Source: Phlebiopsis flavidoalba (taxonomy: Eukaryota > Basidiomycota > Agaricomycetes > Polyporales > Phanerochaetaceae). From it: a stretch of 64,000 nt of DNA. The stretch covers positions 62,001 through 126,000 of the forward strand of contig JAOCPU010000044.1 of NCBI GenBank assembly GCA_035772785.1, in the 5' to 3' direction. This document shows, piece after piece, positions 47,515-59,788 of the stretch. Position 1 is the stretch's first letter. Each line of letters starts with the position of its first letter. The notes under the pieces are model-generated. The model did no database searches and had not been told where the DNA came from. It saw nothing but the letters and a program-made list of their open reading frames with translations. Both the position numbers and the translations under genes were made by a program.

Positions 47515-50210
47515 TCATCGACGGAGCACTCGACGACGTGGGGGGAAACACCAGAGGGACGTCGGCGACAGAGTCAGAGACCCATCCGTCGAGGTAGCAG
47601 AGGCGGTGTCCGACGACGCAAGAGTGGCATTCGGGTCGAAGACTTCGACCCCGAGGCTGTGAACGCTCATGGTCGGAGAAGCTTCGCTTGAGGTGAGCGC
47701 AGACGTCGTAGATGCCGAAGACGTAGATGCGCTGCTCGAGGTGTTAGACGACGTCGGGGTGGCTGAAGACGCGTTGTCCGCGACCGACATCGAAGGTACA
47801 GACGAGTCGGTGGCGGAGCTCGATTGCAAAACCGTAGAGTCCATCGTAGAGGTCGGGCTCGAGGAAATCGAAGAGTCCGTTGAAGGGTCCATCGTCGAGG
47901 TCAGGCTCGAGGTAACCGAAGTGGCCGTCGAGGTCTCCGTCGTAGAGGTCAGGCTCGAGGTGATCGGAGTGGCCGTCGAGGTCTCCGTCGTAGAGGTCGT
48001 AGAGGTCAGACCGGAAGAAGTCGAACTCCCCACTTGCGGACGCCGAGGAAGACACCACACTAGACGAATCGGATGTGCTGGACGGGGACCCGGTAGGACG
48101 AAGCTGATGTCGTAGAAATGTGACAGTCGTCGACACGATGTCCGAGCTTAGACTCGCGCTTGATTTGCTGGCTGAGCTGAGCGTTGAGGTCTCCGTGGCA
48201 GACGAAAGACGAAGAGCTCGCCAAACGTTCGTCGGGACCAGACATGAGGAGCGATCTCGGCATATCATGGGCGAGAACTTGAGCGTGACCGCTCTGAGCA
48301 TCCGGGTGCTGCTCCGCTGCGAACCATCGATGGCTGAGCGGCGCAGTCGTTGTCGATTGTCCTCCAACTTGTCGCTGAGGCTGGACATACGAGACACGGT
48401 GGCATCGACGTCAGAAGTGGAAGTAACGTCCGCCGCCGTTGGTGACATCGTCGACTGGGGGAGTGCCGCGGTCGTCGCCGCTGTCCTCGTCCCCGTCGTC
48501 CCCGCCGTCGTCGCCAGTGTATCCATCACCCTCGCCCTCGATCTACCACAATGGCTGAATAGAGCTGGTCTCTGGGTAGTAGGCAAATACTTGACTCTTG
48601 TGTGCGTCATCCGCAGGGCCGTCCGAGCAGCTCTCAACAGTCAAGGGAGCAGGCGTCATTCGGATTGGGGGTCGAACGTGGCACAGAAAGCCTCCGTAGT
48701 AGCACCGTCTCTGGGTTTGAACAAATCGACCTTTAGTGCAACCATCTTGTACTGAGTCGAGCCGCCGGATGAGGTGGAGTTCGTGGGGCCTAGTGGTGTC
48801 TTGTGGGAAGCTGCAGTCTGCTTCCATGGAGGAAACGGAGCTGGAAGTAGACGGCCCACTCGGTGACACAGAGCTCGCAGACGTGATAGAGCTGGTCGAG
48901 GCAGTTGTCGTAGACGTTGAGGTAGGGTACGCGGAGCCAATCGAACTGGACGAAGCGAGGGAAGCGGGAGAGGAACCACCGGTACCCGACGATGAGTCCG
49001 GAAGGGCAACCATATAGATCTGCGTCGTTCTGGTTGGTTCCGGAAGCGTCCAGGACGAACGCCGCTGAGCTCCCAGGAGCTGAAGACAACGCGAGAGATG
49101 CAAGTCTTTCACCCGTCGAGGATCCATCGACGCGTGCTCTGAAAACAAACCTCAGTAACTAGGGAAGTAGTCGCAAAGTAGAGCCCTGCGACTTACCATG
49201 ATATCAATCGTTCCGAGCACACTCCAACTTGTCTCAGAGAACGCGGATTCCATCTGCCTCCTCGTGATGACGGCGACATGGTCCGAAGGTGTGCTCCCTG
49301 ACAGGGACGAGACCAGGAGTGTGCTGCCCCTGCCCACCATGAAACGCGTAGACAAGTGATCAGAATTGTCTTCACTGTCAGAACGCCGGAAGTGAGGTCG
49401 ATGGTGGCGGTAATGACGATGGGGAGCACGCTTTTGTGGTGGACGTTGACATGATCGTGGTCTCCCGAAAACGACGACTTTGCTATGATGATGATTCCTG
49501 TGCGGCGAGCGCCTCTGATGGACGTTAACATGATCATGGTCACCTGAGACGACGACTTTGCTGTGGTGGTGGTGGCGACTGCGAGGCGACCGCCTCGTGT
49601 GTACGTTGACATGATCGTCGTCGCCCGACACGACTACTGGGGCGGGAAGAGCCGTGGTGATGATGGTGGTGGTGACGGGGTTCCGGCGTGGGTGAACGTC
49701 CGTGCATATGTACATGCTCGTTGTCGCCTGAGACGATGACTTTTGTCGTGACCATCGTAATCGTGGATGTGGACGTGATCACCGGTGCCAGTGACTTTCA
49801 CATCGTCATGAGAATCTCTCATTCCAAGCTTCAGTGCCGCAACGTCAAGTATAGGGTTCGTAGGATTCCATCGCTATAAAGCATGTTAACAATAAGTCTG
49901 ACTGTGATGTAGGAAACAAACCTTTTCAACCTCATAGCCTGTCGAAGGCGAGTGTTCGACTCCAAATTTACCCCTCCCAGCAAGGCCCGGCAGAGGAAGA
50001 GTTGGATGAATAGAGTCGTACGACATAGGCGGAGCACCGAACTCCGGCATACCTGGCCATTTTGACAGAAGGTGAGGAAGAATTTTTCCCGTCGCGTCCT
50101 CGAGTGGTCGCAGCGTTAGCAGCCTGTTCCTGCTGGGCGTACGCGTCGCTGTTAGATGCAGCACACGACGTTGAGGTTCGTACTGGGAAGAGCAATCGCG
50201 TCGGTGCCAT
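47515..50210 (-). CDS. histidine-rich repeat / Ser-Thr-rich low-complexity protein
   Basis: Unrecognised protein with three zones. Zone 1 (50,210-49,820): N-terminus MAPTRLLFPVRTSTS, then FGAPPMSYDSIHPTLPLPG, HSPSTGYEVEK, intron, RWNPTNPILDVAALKLGM. Zone 2 (49,810-49,390): repeats of about 27 residues with the core VVVSGD-D-HVNVH followed by RRSP and a His run (HHHH), four copies including VKVTGTGDHVHIHDYD, VIVSGDNEHVHMHGRS and VVVSGDHDHVNVHQRRS. Zone 3: a non-repetitive middle (STLLVSSLSGSTPSDHVAVI, 49,310; FVLDASGTNQ, 49,055), then long Ser/Thr-rich tracts (48,980-48,790 and 48,060-47,560) with a 16-residue repeat, ending near 47,515. Alternating His and Asp suggests metal binding, and the Ser/Thr tract suggests O-glycosylation at the surface, but I see no clear signal peptide, so location is open. 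Several frame breaks. Confidence 0.6.
47826..48010 (-). repeat. 48-nt coding tandem repeat (Ser/Thr, 16 residues)
   Basis: Two almost identical 48-nt units and two diverged ones encode TSTTETSTATPITSSL, TSTTETSTATSVTSSL, TSTMDPSTDSSISSSP and a partial fourth. Period and identity are visible directly (each unit has cgtagaggtcaggctcgagg on the plus strand or a close variant). Confidence 0.75.
49390..49810 (-). repeat. coding His-rich tandem repeat, about 80 nt period
   Basis: Recurring blocks such as acgttgacatgatcgt (49,441; 49,602) and acgttaacatgatcat (49,523) with gtgatgatg/gtggtggtg His-codon runs between them. At least four units of about 80 nt encode GD-D-HVNVH followed by RRSP and poly-His. 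Confidence 0.7.
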
Positions 50211-50288
50211 GCTGGAAGCACCATGGGACACGACCGCAAGGGCAGACAGAGAGACGGAGAGAACAGTGAAGTTTGGGGGAAAGAACGA

Positions 50289-50306
50289 CCCCCCCCCCCC
50301 CCCCCC
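50289..50306 (+). repeat. homopolymer C18
   Basis: Run of 18 C just upstream of the ATG of the His-rich gene (on its antisense side). The exact length is unreliable in most sequencing. Confidence 0.8.
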
Positions 50307-52275
50307 AATGACGACTGAGGATGGATATAAATGAGCTGGAGAGTGTCAAGCGAGCCTGCCGCAAGAGGATGTGGATATTCGAGACGCGTGAAAACAAGTG
50401 GACAAAATCTGGGTATAGGACCACCGGGGTCAGAACGCGCGATGAAGGGGGGAACGTCGTGAGGGGCGTTGGGGGAAAACGAACCAAGGTCTTTGTGTTT
50501 ATATCGTATCGGTCTCTCATCCACCGGGGGGACGTGAGCGGAGTTGAACATTTGGCCGGGCTTGGGGCTGAGCAGTGGGGCGTGTCCAAAAACCGGCGAG
50601 AAGTTCAAGGCAATCGAAGACCCACAAGAGCCTGAAGACATACTAAAGTCGGGCGAATTGCCTCACTAGGGTACTGTTTTTTGAAACATCACTTGCCGGA
50701 CGCGGCGGCCGATTCACGCAGCTCAACTGGAGATGCAATTCGAAGCTCGAGTCTTGGACCAGGTTGGATCTGCTGTCAGTAACCGGCGTGTTGCGTTGGT
50801 ATAATAGTCTGCATAACCTGTGTAGCCAAAAAAAAAAAAAGACAGTCAAGATACGGGAGATGATGCCCAATAGCTGAGGCCTCCTCCGGAGCGAATGTGA
50901 AGGATTTCCATATTACCGGCTGGTACGACCCATGCTTATAAACCGACCATCTAGACGGAAGACGCAACGTAGGTCGCTGTTATTCGTTACAGACTAGCGG
51001 TACAAAAGTCCCCGAAGAGTACAATGCTCTAGGATTTCGGAAGATATCAGAAGGTGCGTCCGCGCCACAGGAGGTTTAAGTCGGGAGAAAGCCAATACAG
51101 AGGAACAAGTCCCAAGAGACCGAGTCTTCTCATCCTGATTCATAAACGACATCTCTCCTTCATATAGCATAAGGAGTCGCGAGTGAGTTGAAAGGAATGA
51201 TTGTATTCCACGGATAAACGTTGTTTTCCTGTCGTGAATCGGCCCGCGGGCCTTTGGACATCATCCTAACCACTAGCTTGAACCTCGAGGGCAATTTGGT
51301 CCTTTTCTCCACCCCGCAAGTATGTGCGCGGTGAATTACTAGCCGCGGATGTTTGGTTCCGACAACAAAAAATTGGGATACGAAAAGCGTTTCATGGGGT
51401 GGCTTGCTCCGAATGAGGAAGACGGGGCGGCATGCTTGCCGCATTCTATTTCCTCCTTGTGCGGTGGCCCTGGGGCTGGGTTACCTCCGAGTCCCCGTGG
51501 TTTTTGTGGCAGGAAAAAGAGTCCGAGACCACAAGCGAAGCTTTCAACGGAGTAGCAGAGTCCAGCAAGGACAAGCTATCCGCACTAGAGGTATGGAAGG
51601 GGGACCCGTGGTCGGTCATGTCTTTGAGCAAGTAGACATGATGTGCCGAGCGCGCGAGATTAGAGTTCGTCGTCCTGAGGATGAGACGACATAGGTGTCG
51701 GGCCTGGTATACTTAAGGCTATAGGCCACCAACACCGGTCTAACAATGGTACGCGGCTGTATCCAAGGCACGCCTAAAGCCATATGTTTAAAGTGCAGAT
51801 TCACGCTGTGGACATTCTCGATGACATATAACGAACTTGCTGTGCCACTCATGGCCGGCCGTGACGTAGCCCAAGTGAATAGTGCGGTGGTAAAGAAGGG
51901 TGTCGGGGGTACCGAAGAGGCTGCCGACCGTGAACGATCGCGCAACCGATCTTTCCCCTTAATTGCATCGCCGGTCAATTTTGCGTGTGCTTTGTTCACT
52001 CGAGGGAAAGTTAGCCTCAAAGGGAACCGGGCGCGCAAGTTGGCTCCTTTATAACCTGTCGTCCAACGCACACGTTCACGTATTCGGTGATGACAGTGGT
52101 GGTGGACAAACAATGAAAATGGTCCTGGGGTCTGCACCTGATGTCAGAAAAAGGCTGGGAAAGCGCGACCTCCAGGGCCAGAAGACTTTCTTACCTGCCC
52201 CTGCCCATATCCGACCGATCTGAGATGCCGCTTCACTAACTTGTGTAACCCAGGTTCCGGACATTGCTGACGAGG
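50307..52275. other. no assigned gene
   Basis: This region lies between the His-rich gene (start 50,210, minus) and the GPATCH1-like gene (start 52,276, plus). A plus-strand frame at 51,432-51,635 begins with a hydrophobic segment (FYFLLVRWPWGWVTSESPWF) followed by a hydrophilic tail, and could be part of a small membrane protein, but I cannot find its start exon or relatives. A minus frame ending at 52,264 (MSGTWVTQVSEAASQIGRIW) would start only 11 bp from the GPATCH1 ATG and is probably chance. Confidence 0.35.
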
Positions 52276-55200
52276 ATGACGAGTAGGCTCAAACGGAAAC
52301 GATCAATGACCCTAGGTTAGCTAGGATCCATCTAGCTCACGAGCGAATTGAGTCCTTTTTGTCTTGTATGTATCGCTCCTTGCCTGGTACAGCCCCATGA
52401 TCTGAGTAACCGACCCGTTATGCCAGATTGGGAATCAAGGGCACGCCCTTCCCCCATTAGAGATCCAAGACACTGTGCTGTTTGTACCGGCTCTGGAAAC
52501 AAGAGGTTCGAAGATGAGAAAAGGTCGGCGCGGCTGCACGGAGCCTTCGACGCGGCGGTTTTTTCTCTGCGGGCTACTTTAATATTACAGTATGGTTCGA
52601 AGGAAGGTATGCATGCTCGGAGCGGATCGCTGGTTATGGTGATGTCTAAATGTCATTCATCTCAGTGAATGGGCCTTCCCTCAACCTTTGTCTTCACTTC
52701 ACGCTCGGACAGGGCGAAGAAGAAGGCGGTCCAGGCCGAGTTAAGGACTTCATGATGACGAGGATCTCGCAGACCCTGCGCGATAAAGCCATGCAAACTT
52801 GTGAAGACGAGAACGAGGAGATGGACTTTGCGGCACAGTCAAGCTTTCGCAGCGCGCAGGTCCTAGTGCAGAGGAAGAGTGCGTGACCATACAGCTCACG
52901 CGGCCGGTCACTATCCTGACTTCCTTGAAGTTCAATGGCGAGCGCATTGGCCGCCTCGCTCGCGCCTCCAACGTCTGACTCGGTCGGTGCGCGTATCTTG
53001 AAGAAGATGGGCTGGCGTATGGGTCAAGGTATTGGCCCACGAATAACATACGAGCAACGGCGCGCGCAGGACCGCGCTGTTGGCGCTGCAGCCGGCGAAG
53101 AGGATGATGAGGCGAAGAAGCACATGTACCCGAGGCGGGACACGCCGCTGCTTCTGGTGTCTCGCAAGGACAATTCACATGGTCTTGGGTACACTCCAGG
53201 CATGAGCTTGGACGAGTCGCTTGGAAGAGCGACGGAGGCAAAGGGCCCCCGCGTTCTCTGGTACGTCTTTCTGCACACCATTTTCTATCGCACCTCGCCG
53301 ACCATTGAAATAGCTGGGTTTTGGGTCTCGGTGCTCTAACGACGTCCGACGAAGATGTATTGGAATGTTATTGATTCTGCGTTAGGATCCGGAACGTCCA
53401 AGCGCATAATGTCATATGAACGCGCAAGATGACGGATGACCCAAAACATTACAAATGGTGGCACGTCGCGCGGAAGAGGGGCGTAACGATTGTCAGTTTC
53501 CATGATTCCATAACCTACTCTGTTAGCTTGCTAACACCCGTACGTCAAGAGGGTATGCCTCACTAGAGACCAGAAACCGACGCAAACATTTCGGGGACGG
53601 TCGTACAGTGCTAGAAGGGTTTCGTGTTGTCTGATCGGCCCGTCGCTGATAGACCGGTGGTAAGAATAATCACATCAAACCTCTAGTGGTTGAACTCATC
53701 GACATCACAGGTTCCCGCTGCCAGAAGTCCCCTCAGGCTGGAAGCCACAATCCTCGGCGTGTATGGGAAGCGGAGCGCAGACAAGAAACAGAAAATGAGA
53801 GTGTGACCGAAGGACAAAACAGCAACAAGGAAACCCTCAAACTCACCATGAATGGAAGCAGAATCTTCTTTCGGCGGACGAGGTATGTTCTGCGATAGTC
53901 ACGGTCCCATTTTCCCAGCTGACTCATGAGCTCACGACAGAGAGGCTCCATCCTGGGAGAAAACCCCGCTCCCGTCGCAGCCGCCGTGCGCTCCGTCTTT
54001 GACTATATATGTCTCAGAAGGACAAGGAGCGCCTCGCGAACATCCCGCACTGACCATCGCGACCGTATGGCGCGTTTGGCTCATCAAGACCCACTGAGTT
54101 CTGGACCGAGTGTAGCACCTCCACCATCCGAGCGCACTGAAAGTTGATATTCCCCATGTGCATCCTTCCGTGGCCAAGGCTGCCCTCCAAGGTTTCCAAC
54201 CATTCACTGCAGACCCTGTTAAACAATCACGCTATACCGCCTTCCTAAACCACGCGTCAAGCGCATCTGGCACCGAGCTCGAGATCGCGCCCCTCCCAGG
54301 CCAAAGGACCGAGGATTTCAACAAGGAGCTCGCGGACTATGCGAAAGCTGCGACTGTTTTCAACCACTTTCGGGGTCGCGATGGCGAGCCGTTTCAAAAC
54401 AAAGCGCCGCCATCGTCGAAACAGATGGGCCCCAAAAGTCATCGAGTCGGGCCTTCATACACCTGACCTCTCCGCGCCCGATTCCGCAGAGGAGCCCGCG
54501 CCCGAGGAGAAAAAGGACGAAGACCCGCGCATGCTGCGGCGGTGCGCCTGGGAATGTATGGTCCGCTCACACGCGAGACCACACCCTGGCAGCCCGCCCG
54601 ACTCCTCTGCAAGCGGGTTCGGTGTCAAGGACAGTTTGTGCCCGAAGTCGAGCCAACGCCCCCGCTGGTGACGGCGAGATCCCGCGGCGGCTGGCCCTAG
54701 CGACGCGCATGCCAGTGCGCCTGGTGCAGAGGCTGGCGCGATGGCCCCACCGCCGATCGCGGAATCGAGGCCGCGCCAGGAGAGGGCAGGCGTCCGGGCG
54801 GCGCGGAATCTGGCGAACGTGGGGTTGGGAGAGGATGACGCGCAAGGTCGGGACACTCTCACGTACCCAGGCGGCCCGCGATGGACGTTGTTCAAAGCTA
54901 TCTTTGCGAGCGATTGGACGAAGATGAGGATGAAGACTTGGCCCCGCGCGAGGAGAACGCCGGACTAGGTGATTGATGTAAACTGCGTCCAGCAGCAGCA
55001 AAAACAATCTGAGGATGCTGCGCCACGACACTTACTCACGCCCTTGAGTCGTCTCAGGCTTCTTACGAGCCGAAGGCGAGTGTTCCAACGGACACGCCGG
55101 GCATTGATCAGAAAGTCGATCTGGCCACATTCAAGCCGACTTTCGTTCCTCGTACAGACAGGGAGTCGAGAGAAGGACAAAGAAAAAGACTAGAAGCAAG

Positions 55201-55457
55201 GCAATAAGAAGAGCAAGAAGGCGAAAGCGCTGGTTTCGTTCGATGACGGGGAAGCGGAAAGAAAAAGGCTTGCAAATCAGCGTTAACACGAAGAAAGCGT
55301 TAAAGACAAGGACAAAAGACGCTAACGGGGAACGAAAGAAGAAGAAAGCGAAACGGATAAAGAAGAAGAAGACGACGAAGATGACGACGATAGTATGTGG
55401 GTGGAGAGACACCTAACGCCCGGATGTAGTCCAAAATCTGGTTTGGTTGACGACTAA
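52276..55457 (+). CDS. GPATCH1-like G-patch protein (spliceosome-associated)
   Basis: Nuclear G-patch protein associated with the catalytic spliceosome. The ATG at 52,276 gives MTSRLKRK, then ESF-C (frame break in the T5 run 52,356-52,360), an intron, and the N-terminal conserved domain LWKQEVR, RLHGAF, FSAGYFN, GSKEG (52,490-52,610), SRSDRAKKKAVQAEL (52,700). The G-patch follows: VGARILKKMGWRMGQGIGPR (52,984-53,043), then AKKHMYPRRDTPLLLVSRKD and HGLGYTPGMSLDESLGR. Further on: ALGSGTSKRIMSYE (53,380), RRVWEAERRQETENES (53,757), QRGSILGENPAPVAA (53,940), VHPSVAKAALQGFQPFTADP (54,157), EDFNKELADYAKAA (54,310), HTPDLSAPDSAEEPAPEEKK (54,457), ATFKPTFVPRTDRES (55,125), a Lys-rich tail, and DDDDSMWVERHL near 55,395. 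The order fits GPATCH1 across its whole length. At least eight frame breaks or introns. Confidence 0.88.
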
Positions 55458-55810
55458 AAGGCCACCAACGTCGGATCATCACCATCTGACGCTCTAGACG
55501 GTGGCTGCCGGCCCACACGAGGGGACGCAAAACGTGCTGTTGACCTTTATGTGACCTCAGCGTCGGGAGCCTCAGCATCCTTCGAATGCGACCCTCTCAC
55601 CATCCTATTTCACGAAACACAGATGTACTGAACCTTCGCGTCGTTGTTCAATCCATACCACACATCAAATCCAATCCACCAAGTCGCTTTCCACATCTCC
55701 GGGACTGTCATAAGGCCTGTATTCTAGTTCTTTATAATACATTGTATCCATTCACTTCCATAGCGTAAAAACACCACCGACATGACATCCGAAACCCTAT
55801 CTCTTTACGC

Positions 55811-57311
55811 TTACGCATAACAATTACATGAGGGGCCAAGCTCGTGGGCTTTCGCAAATTCTTTCGGGTACAGTTTCTTCGTCGCAGCAGGGGGGAAGAG
55901 GCTCAGGCCCGACGCTAAGCCACTGCGCTCGGCTTTGTTTCACACTAGGGTCCTGGACCGCGAAGTATGGGCCTTGAGAATCTTCGGGTTCGGCGCAAGA
56001 CGTTGGGAATGTTTGTGCGGCTCCGTCATTGGTTTGCGAATTGCGGGAGTGGAATAATATAATAGGGCTTCTCCAATTTGGTAGTGTGAGCACAGCTAAT
56101 AGGAATCGTTCTGTACCTGCGTCAGGCCGCGAGCGCGTGGTAGAGGCCCTCAAAGCAATTGGGTGTTTATGCGAAATAATTGGGTGCCGGGGAACACTAT
56201 CCGTCAAAAACGTCGATTCATAGGTGGGAAACAGGTGTTTGACTCGAGTAAATGTGGTAGCAAACGAGTTTACCGATACTGGTGATGCCGCAATATAGGT
56301 TGCATGCCTACGTTACCGAGCGTATATTAAGTGTCCAAACATAACGTTTAAAGAAGGGAGTGTACTAACCCCTAGGACATGAACCTATGATTGCAAGGAC
56401 TGACAACCAGCCCTCTACCATGGTGATTTCAATCCACTCCCGCCATTGAAGTTATTACGCTTGTAGGCCTTGGCGAGACTGGATCAGACATGTGAGGAAC
56501 GTCGAAGGGTCCCGTGGTGCTCATGCATTCCCTGTGCGAATCCATTCTTTGCTCCCGCACTGGATCTCTGGGAGTGAGTGGGAGATAGTGCCAAAAGCGC
56601 AGAGTTAAACTCGGTCTTCTCTGGGAAATAGTCGTTCAGCGCCTGCTCGGGTATGTTGAGCAGCTGACAGATATGCTTGTTGAGCGCAATGTTCAGCGCA
56701 TGATAGCGGGAGAACAGCAGTGTCCTCATTCTGTCGCGTCGAAGAGCGGGACGTCCGCCTCGGCAGGCCACTGATTAGGGCCTAGGGAATCGAGGTGCCA
56801 TGAATTCAGCCGTAGGGCTTCCCGTAATTAACAATGAACGCTAACCTTCGTGAAGTTTAAGCCAGAATGGGACCTCCTCGCCATTCTTTGGCTTGGGCTC
56901 GGGTAGATCTGGGCCAAAGCGATTACGCCTCAGCGTAAGCCTATCATCGTATCGCCTCATGAGTGCCAACTGCCAGACATGCTACTGGGAACACTGACCT
57001 TGTGGTTCTCCCGGAATGTCGTCCGCACGGAAGTAACCACGAAGAGCATAGGAATTTGCGGTGCCATGGGCGTCCTTCCATTCCTGTCGCGCTTCTTGAA
57101 GAGGCAGTCGGCGATGCCAAAGAGCTCCTTCTGGAAAGCATCCTCGAAGCCGGGGACATTGACAAAGACACCAAAACCGAACGTCCTCTAAGCGCGAAGC
57201 GTAAACTGTTCGTAGTATTTCGTGGGATCTGTCTCTCTGCGAGAGAGGAAGTCGATGATCGAGGGATGTTGTCGAAGACGAGCTGACCTTGGTTTGCTGT
57301 GGGATGGTCAT
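55811..57311 (-). CDS. 2-oxoglutarate/Fe(II)-dependent oxygenase (isopenicillin N synthase-like)
   Basis: Cytosolic oxygenase using Fe(II) and 2-oxoglutarate to hydroxylate a small molecule; substrate unknown. From the ATG at 57,309-57,311: MTIPQQTKVSSSSTTSLDHR, FVNVPGFEDAFQKELFGIAD (57,175, frame-corrected), NGEEVPFWLKLHEG (56,890), NQWPAEADVPLFDATE (56,770), YHALNIALNKHICQLLNIPE then YFPEKTEFNSALLAL (56,705-56,590), and the metal motif HRD in GMHEHRDPSTFLTCLIQSRQ (56,530-56,460), where two extra bases break the frame at the His-Arg-Asp itself. After an intron come EWIEI-MVEGG, the region of the distal His, and the C-terminal LSLFPPAATKKLYPKEF to TAA at 55,811. The distal iron-binding His and the Arg that binds 2-oxoglutarate are not clearly readable. 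About 350 residues, usual for the family. Confidence 0.75.
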
Positions 57312-57907
57312 GATGAAAAGAACGGATGATACTACTGGACCATGCCCTCCAACTCGATACGTCTATATATACCTTCAATATTGCAACACAGTCCGCCTGC
57401 CCTGATGGTGATATAACATTAGCAGAGCGACGCCAGGCGACATCTGGCAACATCAGGCAACATCCCGGACGGCCAAGCAGTGATTGCAGATCAATCACGG
57501 CCACACGATCAGGCGCGTGCGAATTTGGGCCTGGGCGCGCGATGCAATTGCAAAACCCGAGTCTCTCCATCAGAGTCAGCGGGTCGGGTGTCCACTGTCC
57601 ATGGTCCTCGCAATGCTGATGGGTGTGATGAATGTAGGTTTCGTCAAACCTGCTTGTGAAGATTGAACAAACCTGTCAGACAGTCGTCAGTAAAATCTCA
57701 AACAGTGATGCACAAGATTGGCCGTACCAGGGACACACGCTTAACCTTCGGTACTTAAATTCGTTAGACGGGTCATATAAAAGCGGGAACTTTATCCACT
57801 CGGATAGAGTAAGTAGTCCTGAAGTAGGGGCCATTTAACGGTGGGTAGAAAAGCTCAGCGCTAGCGTCCAACCCGATGTAAGAATTATTGAAATACAGAG
57901 AACAGTG
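57312..57907. other. intergenic, nothing recognised
   Basis: Upstream flank of the oxygenase gene and downstream flank of the methyltransferase gene (both on the minus strand). It contains a short near-repeat gcgacatctggcaacat / caggcaacatcccgg around 57,440 and a TATATATA on the minus side near 57,363, 50 bp upstream of the oxygenase ATG, a candidate core promoter. Confidence 0.45.
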
Positions 57908-59543
57908 CTAAAGCTTGCGGAATTTTGCTTGCATCCAAACTCGATACATTTTCAATTGCCTCTTACGGTTCACGATCAATCGCCTATCTCTACCCCTAGC
58001 TGTTCGATTGCAAACGGAGTGTGTGAATTGGAGGTATTTGCTGAGTTGTTGAGCAAGGTAGGGTGGATGATTGGCGCAGATGAAGTCTTCATGGTCGGAC
58101 TTGACTGTGTCTCTGGCTGGTTTGTAGGGTTCTCTAAAGGCGCTTGCGGACCAGACAAGGGAGTTGCAACTCCACTCCCCTCCGCCCCTTCGTCTTCTTC
58201 CTCGACTGTCTCGTGGTCTGTGGTTCGGAAAGAAGTAGGAACGGCAGCCCCCGTAAACAATATCGCGAGCTCATCTGTCATAGGAGAGTTATGTCAGCCG
58301 TTATGAGGCGTGATCGCGGTCTGCTTGCTTCTGTACCTAGCTCGAAGAAGTATACACGGGTCTTGTCTCCTCGTATGTAGAAATTCTCGTCGAGCATGCG
58401 GCCTGCTTTGAAGCGCAGTTGAGTGAGATCATACCGCCCCATAATCTCGGAAAAGCACACGTCCCCGGGTTTGAGAAGCTAGAAATTAGGTAAGTGGGGC
58501 GTGTGGCGTGAGACTGCAAAGGAGCTAACCTTGTAGACGTTTGTAATTGCCTGCCGCCATTCATTTGGATGCAGCGCGCTCAGGACAAAGATTGAGAACA
58601 ATAATGTCACACGCTGTTCTCCGCTAGGCCGGGCGGCAGAGAATCTGAGGAGAGATCCCACACGGCGGCTGTGATAGCACCAATTGGCGGGTCCAAATAC
58701 AATGGGTTACTCTGAGCGCAGACGAAGGGAGCGGAAGTTAGGAGTAATTCGCCGAGTTACGTTAATGCGCTGGACACACCTGTACAACCTTGACGGCGTG
58801 CGAGGAGTAATCATAAAGCTCGCAGACTCAGTTCTGGATTGCGATTGGCCGATAGTAAGGGGAATACGGCATTCCCAGCTCCTAAGCGTGCCGATTGAGA
58901 ACGCGTGTCGGCACATCATTATACATGAGTGCCCACCACAACCAATCTCCACGACAGTGAGCGGTCCCGCCTGCGCAATCATTCAATCGCGCATTGTATA
59001 CAAATAACTGAAGAATCTACCTGAGGCTCCGCAGCTTCTACGAGCTCTGGAAACTCTAAATGTAACCTAAATCATATCTCTCAATACAGCTACGGACGAT
59101 CAAACTTAACGCACCATTTGCGATTGCGGAAGAAATTACCCGCGTTTGCCTTGTAGAAGTTATCCCTGTAGCTAGAGTAAGCTATCGAGATCAATAAGAC
59201 GCAAACCTTTCCGTACCAGTGTTTGGCGGGTTTTTCGTTGTATTTGACTCGTTCCTCTTCCGGTACGGGCGCAGCCTTCTGCTTAGCGAGGGCGGCCTGC
59301 GATTATGTCGTCCTGGTCGTCCGGAGGGGGAACGTGATCCCATGCATTTTGACTCCAGACATCTTGGTCCTGCGTCAAAATCTATCGCGCGAGAGGTCTG
59401 TTCAAATACACGGTTTGAGACATGCAGATTAGATGCCCACCGAGCCCCGAATGGTGGTTTGACTTCGGAAACGTCGTGCACACGGAAGATGCAGTTCGCG
59501 AGTTGTGTTTTGCGTGCTCTGTGTCGGTAGGCTTGTCAGCCAT
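57908..59543 (-). CDS. TRM140: TRM140/METTL2-like tRNA N3-methylcytidine (m3C32) methyltransferase
   Basis: SAM-dependent enzyme methylating C32 in the anticodon loop of Thr and Ser tRNAs. From the ATG at 59,541-59,543: [14 protein letters not shown], then in a shifted frame [32 protein letters not shown] (59,365), [20 protein letters not shown] (59,280), intron, [17 protein letters not shown] (59,150), intron, [14 protein letters not shown] (59,055), intron, the SAM motif [12 protein letters not shown] (58,977), [12 protein letters not shown], intron, [18 protein letters not shown] (58,690), [20 protein letters not shown] (58,600), [40 protein letters not shown] (58,470-58,350), VYFFEL, a Ser/Pro-rich insert, and the family tail [19 protein letters not shown] ending at 57,908. 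Every hallmark block is present, in the right order; frame breaks occur near the SAM loop, the insert and elsewhere. Confidence 0.9.
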
Positions 59544-59788
59544 CGTCGCGTTCTTTTGTTGCGTGACTGGACAATGGACCGCAATACTTGATGATGAGCG
59601 TCGTAAAAGAACCTGCGGCAAATGTGTTGATCCGTTCCCGAAAGGAAAGCGCCACAAAGCCTTTACGGGCGTCTAATAGCTTCTAGCATGTTCTTCGAGG
59701 ATGTCTCCAGAATTATCCATGGTTCAATGTTCTCGCGTACTAGGTCTGAATGTCTATAGAACGACCTAAACTAATGAAGAAAATAATG

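Noticed and set aside
52076..52264. Minus-strand gene starting 11 bp from the GPATCH1 start
   Set aside because: Only the first 20 codons look protein-like, the rest has stops and no family features, and the spacing leaves no promoter.
56372..56450. tRNA-like sequence on the minus strand (D-loop-like ggtagagg, T-loop-like ggttcatgtcc)
   Set aside because: No acceptor stem pairs, the anticodon arm does not form a 5-bp stem, and the stretch continues the coding frame of the oxygenase gene (EWIEI, MVEG). Coincidental.
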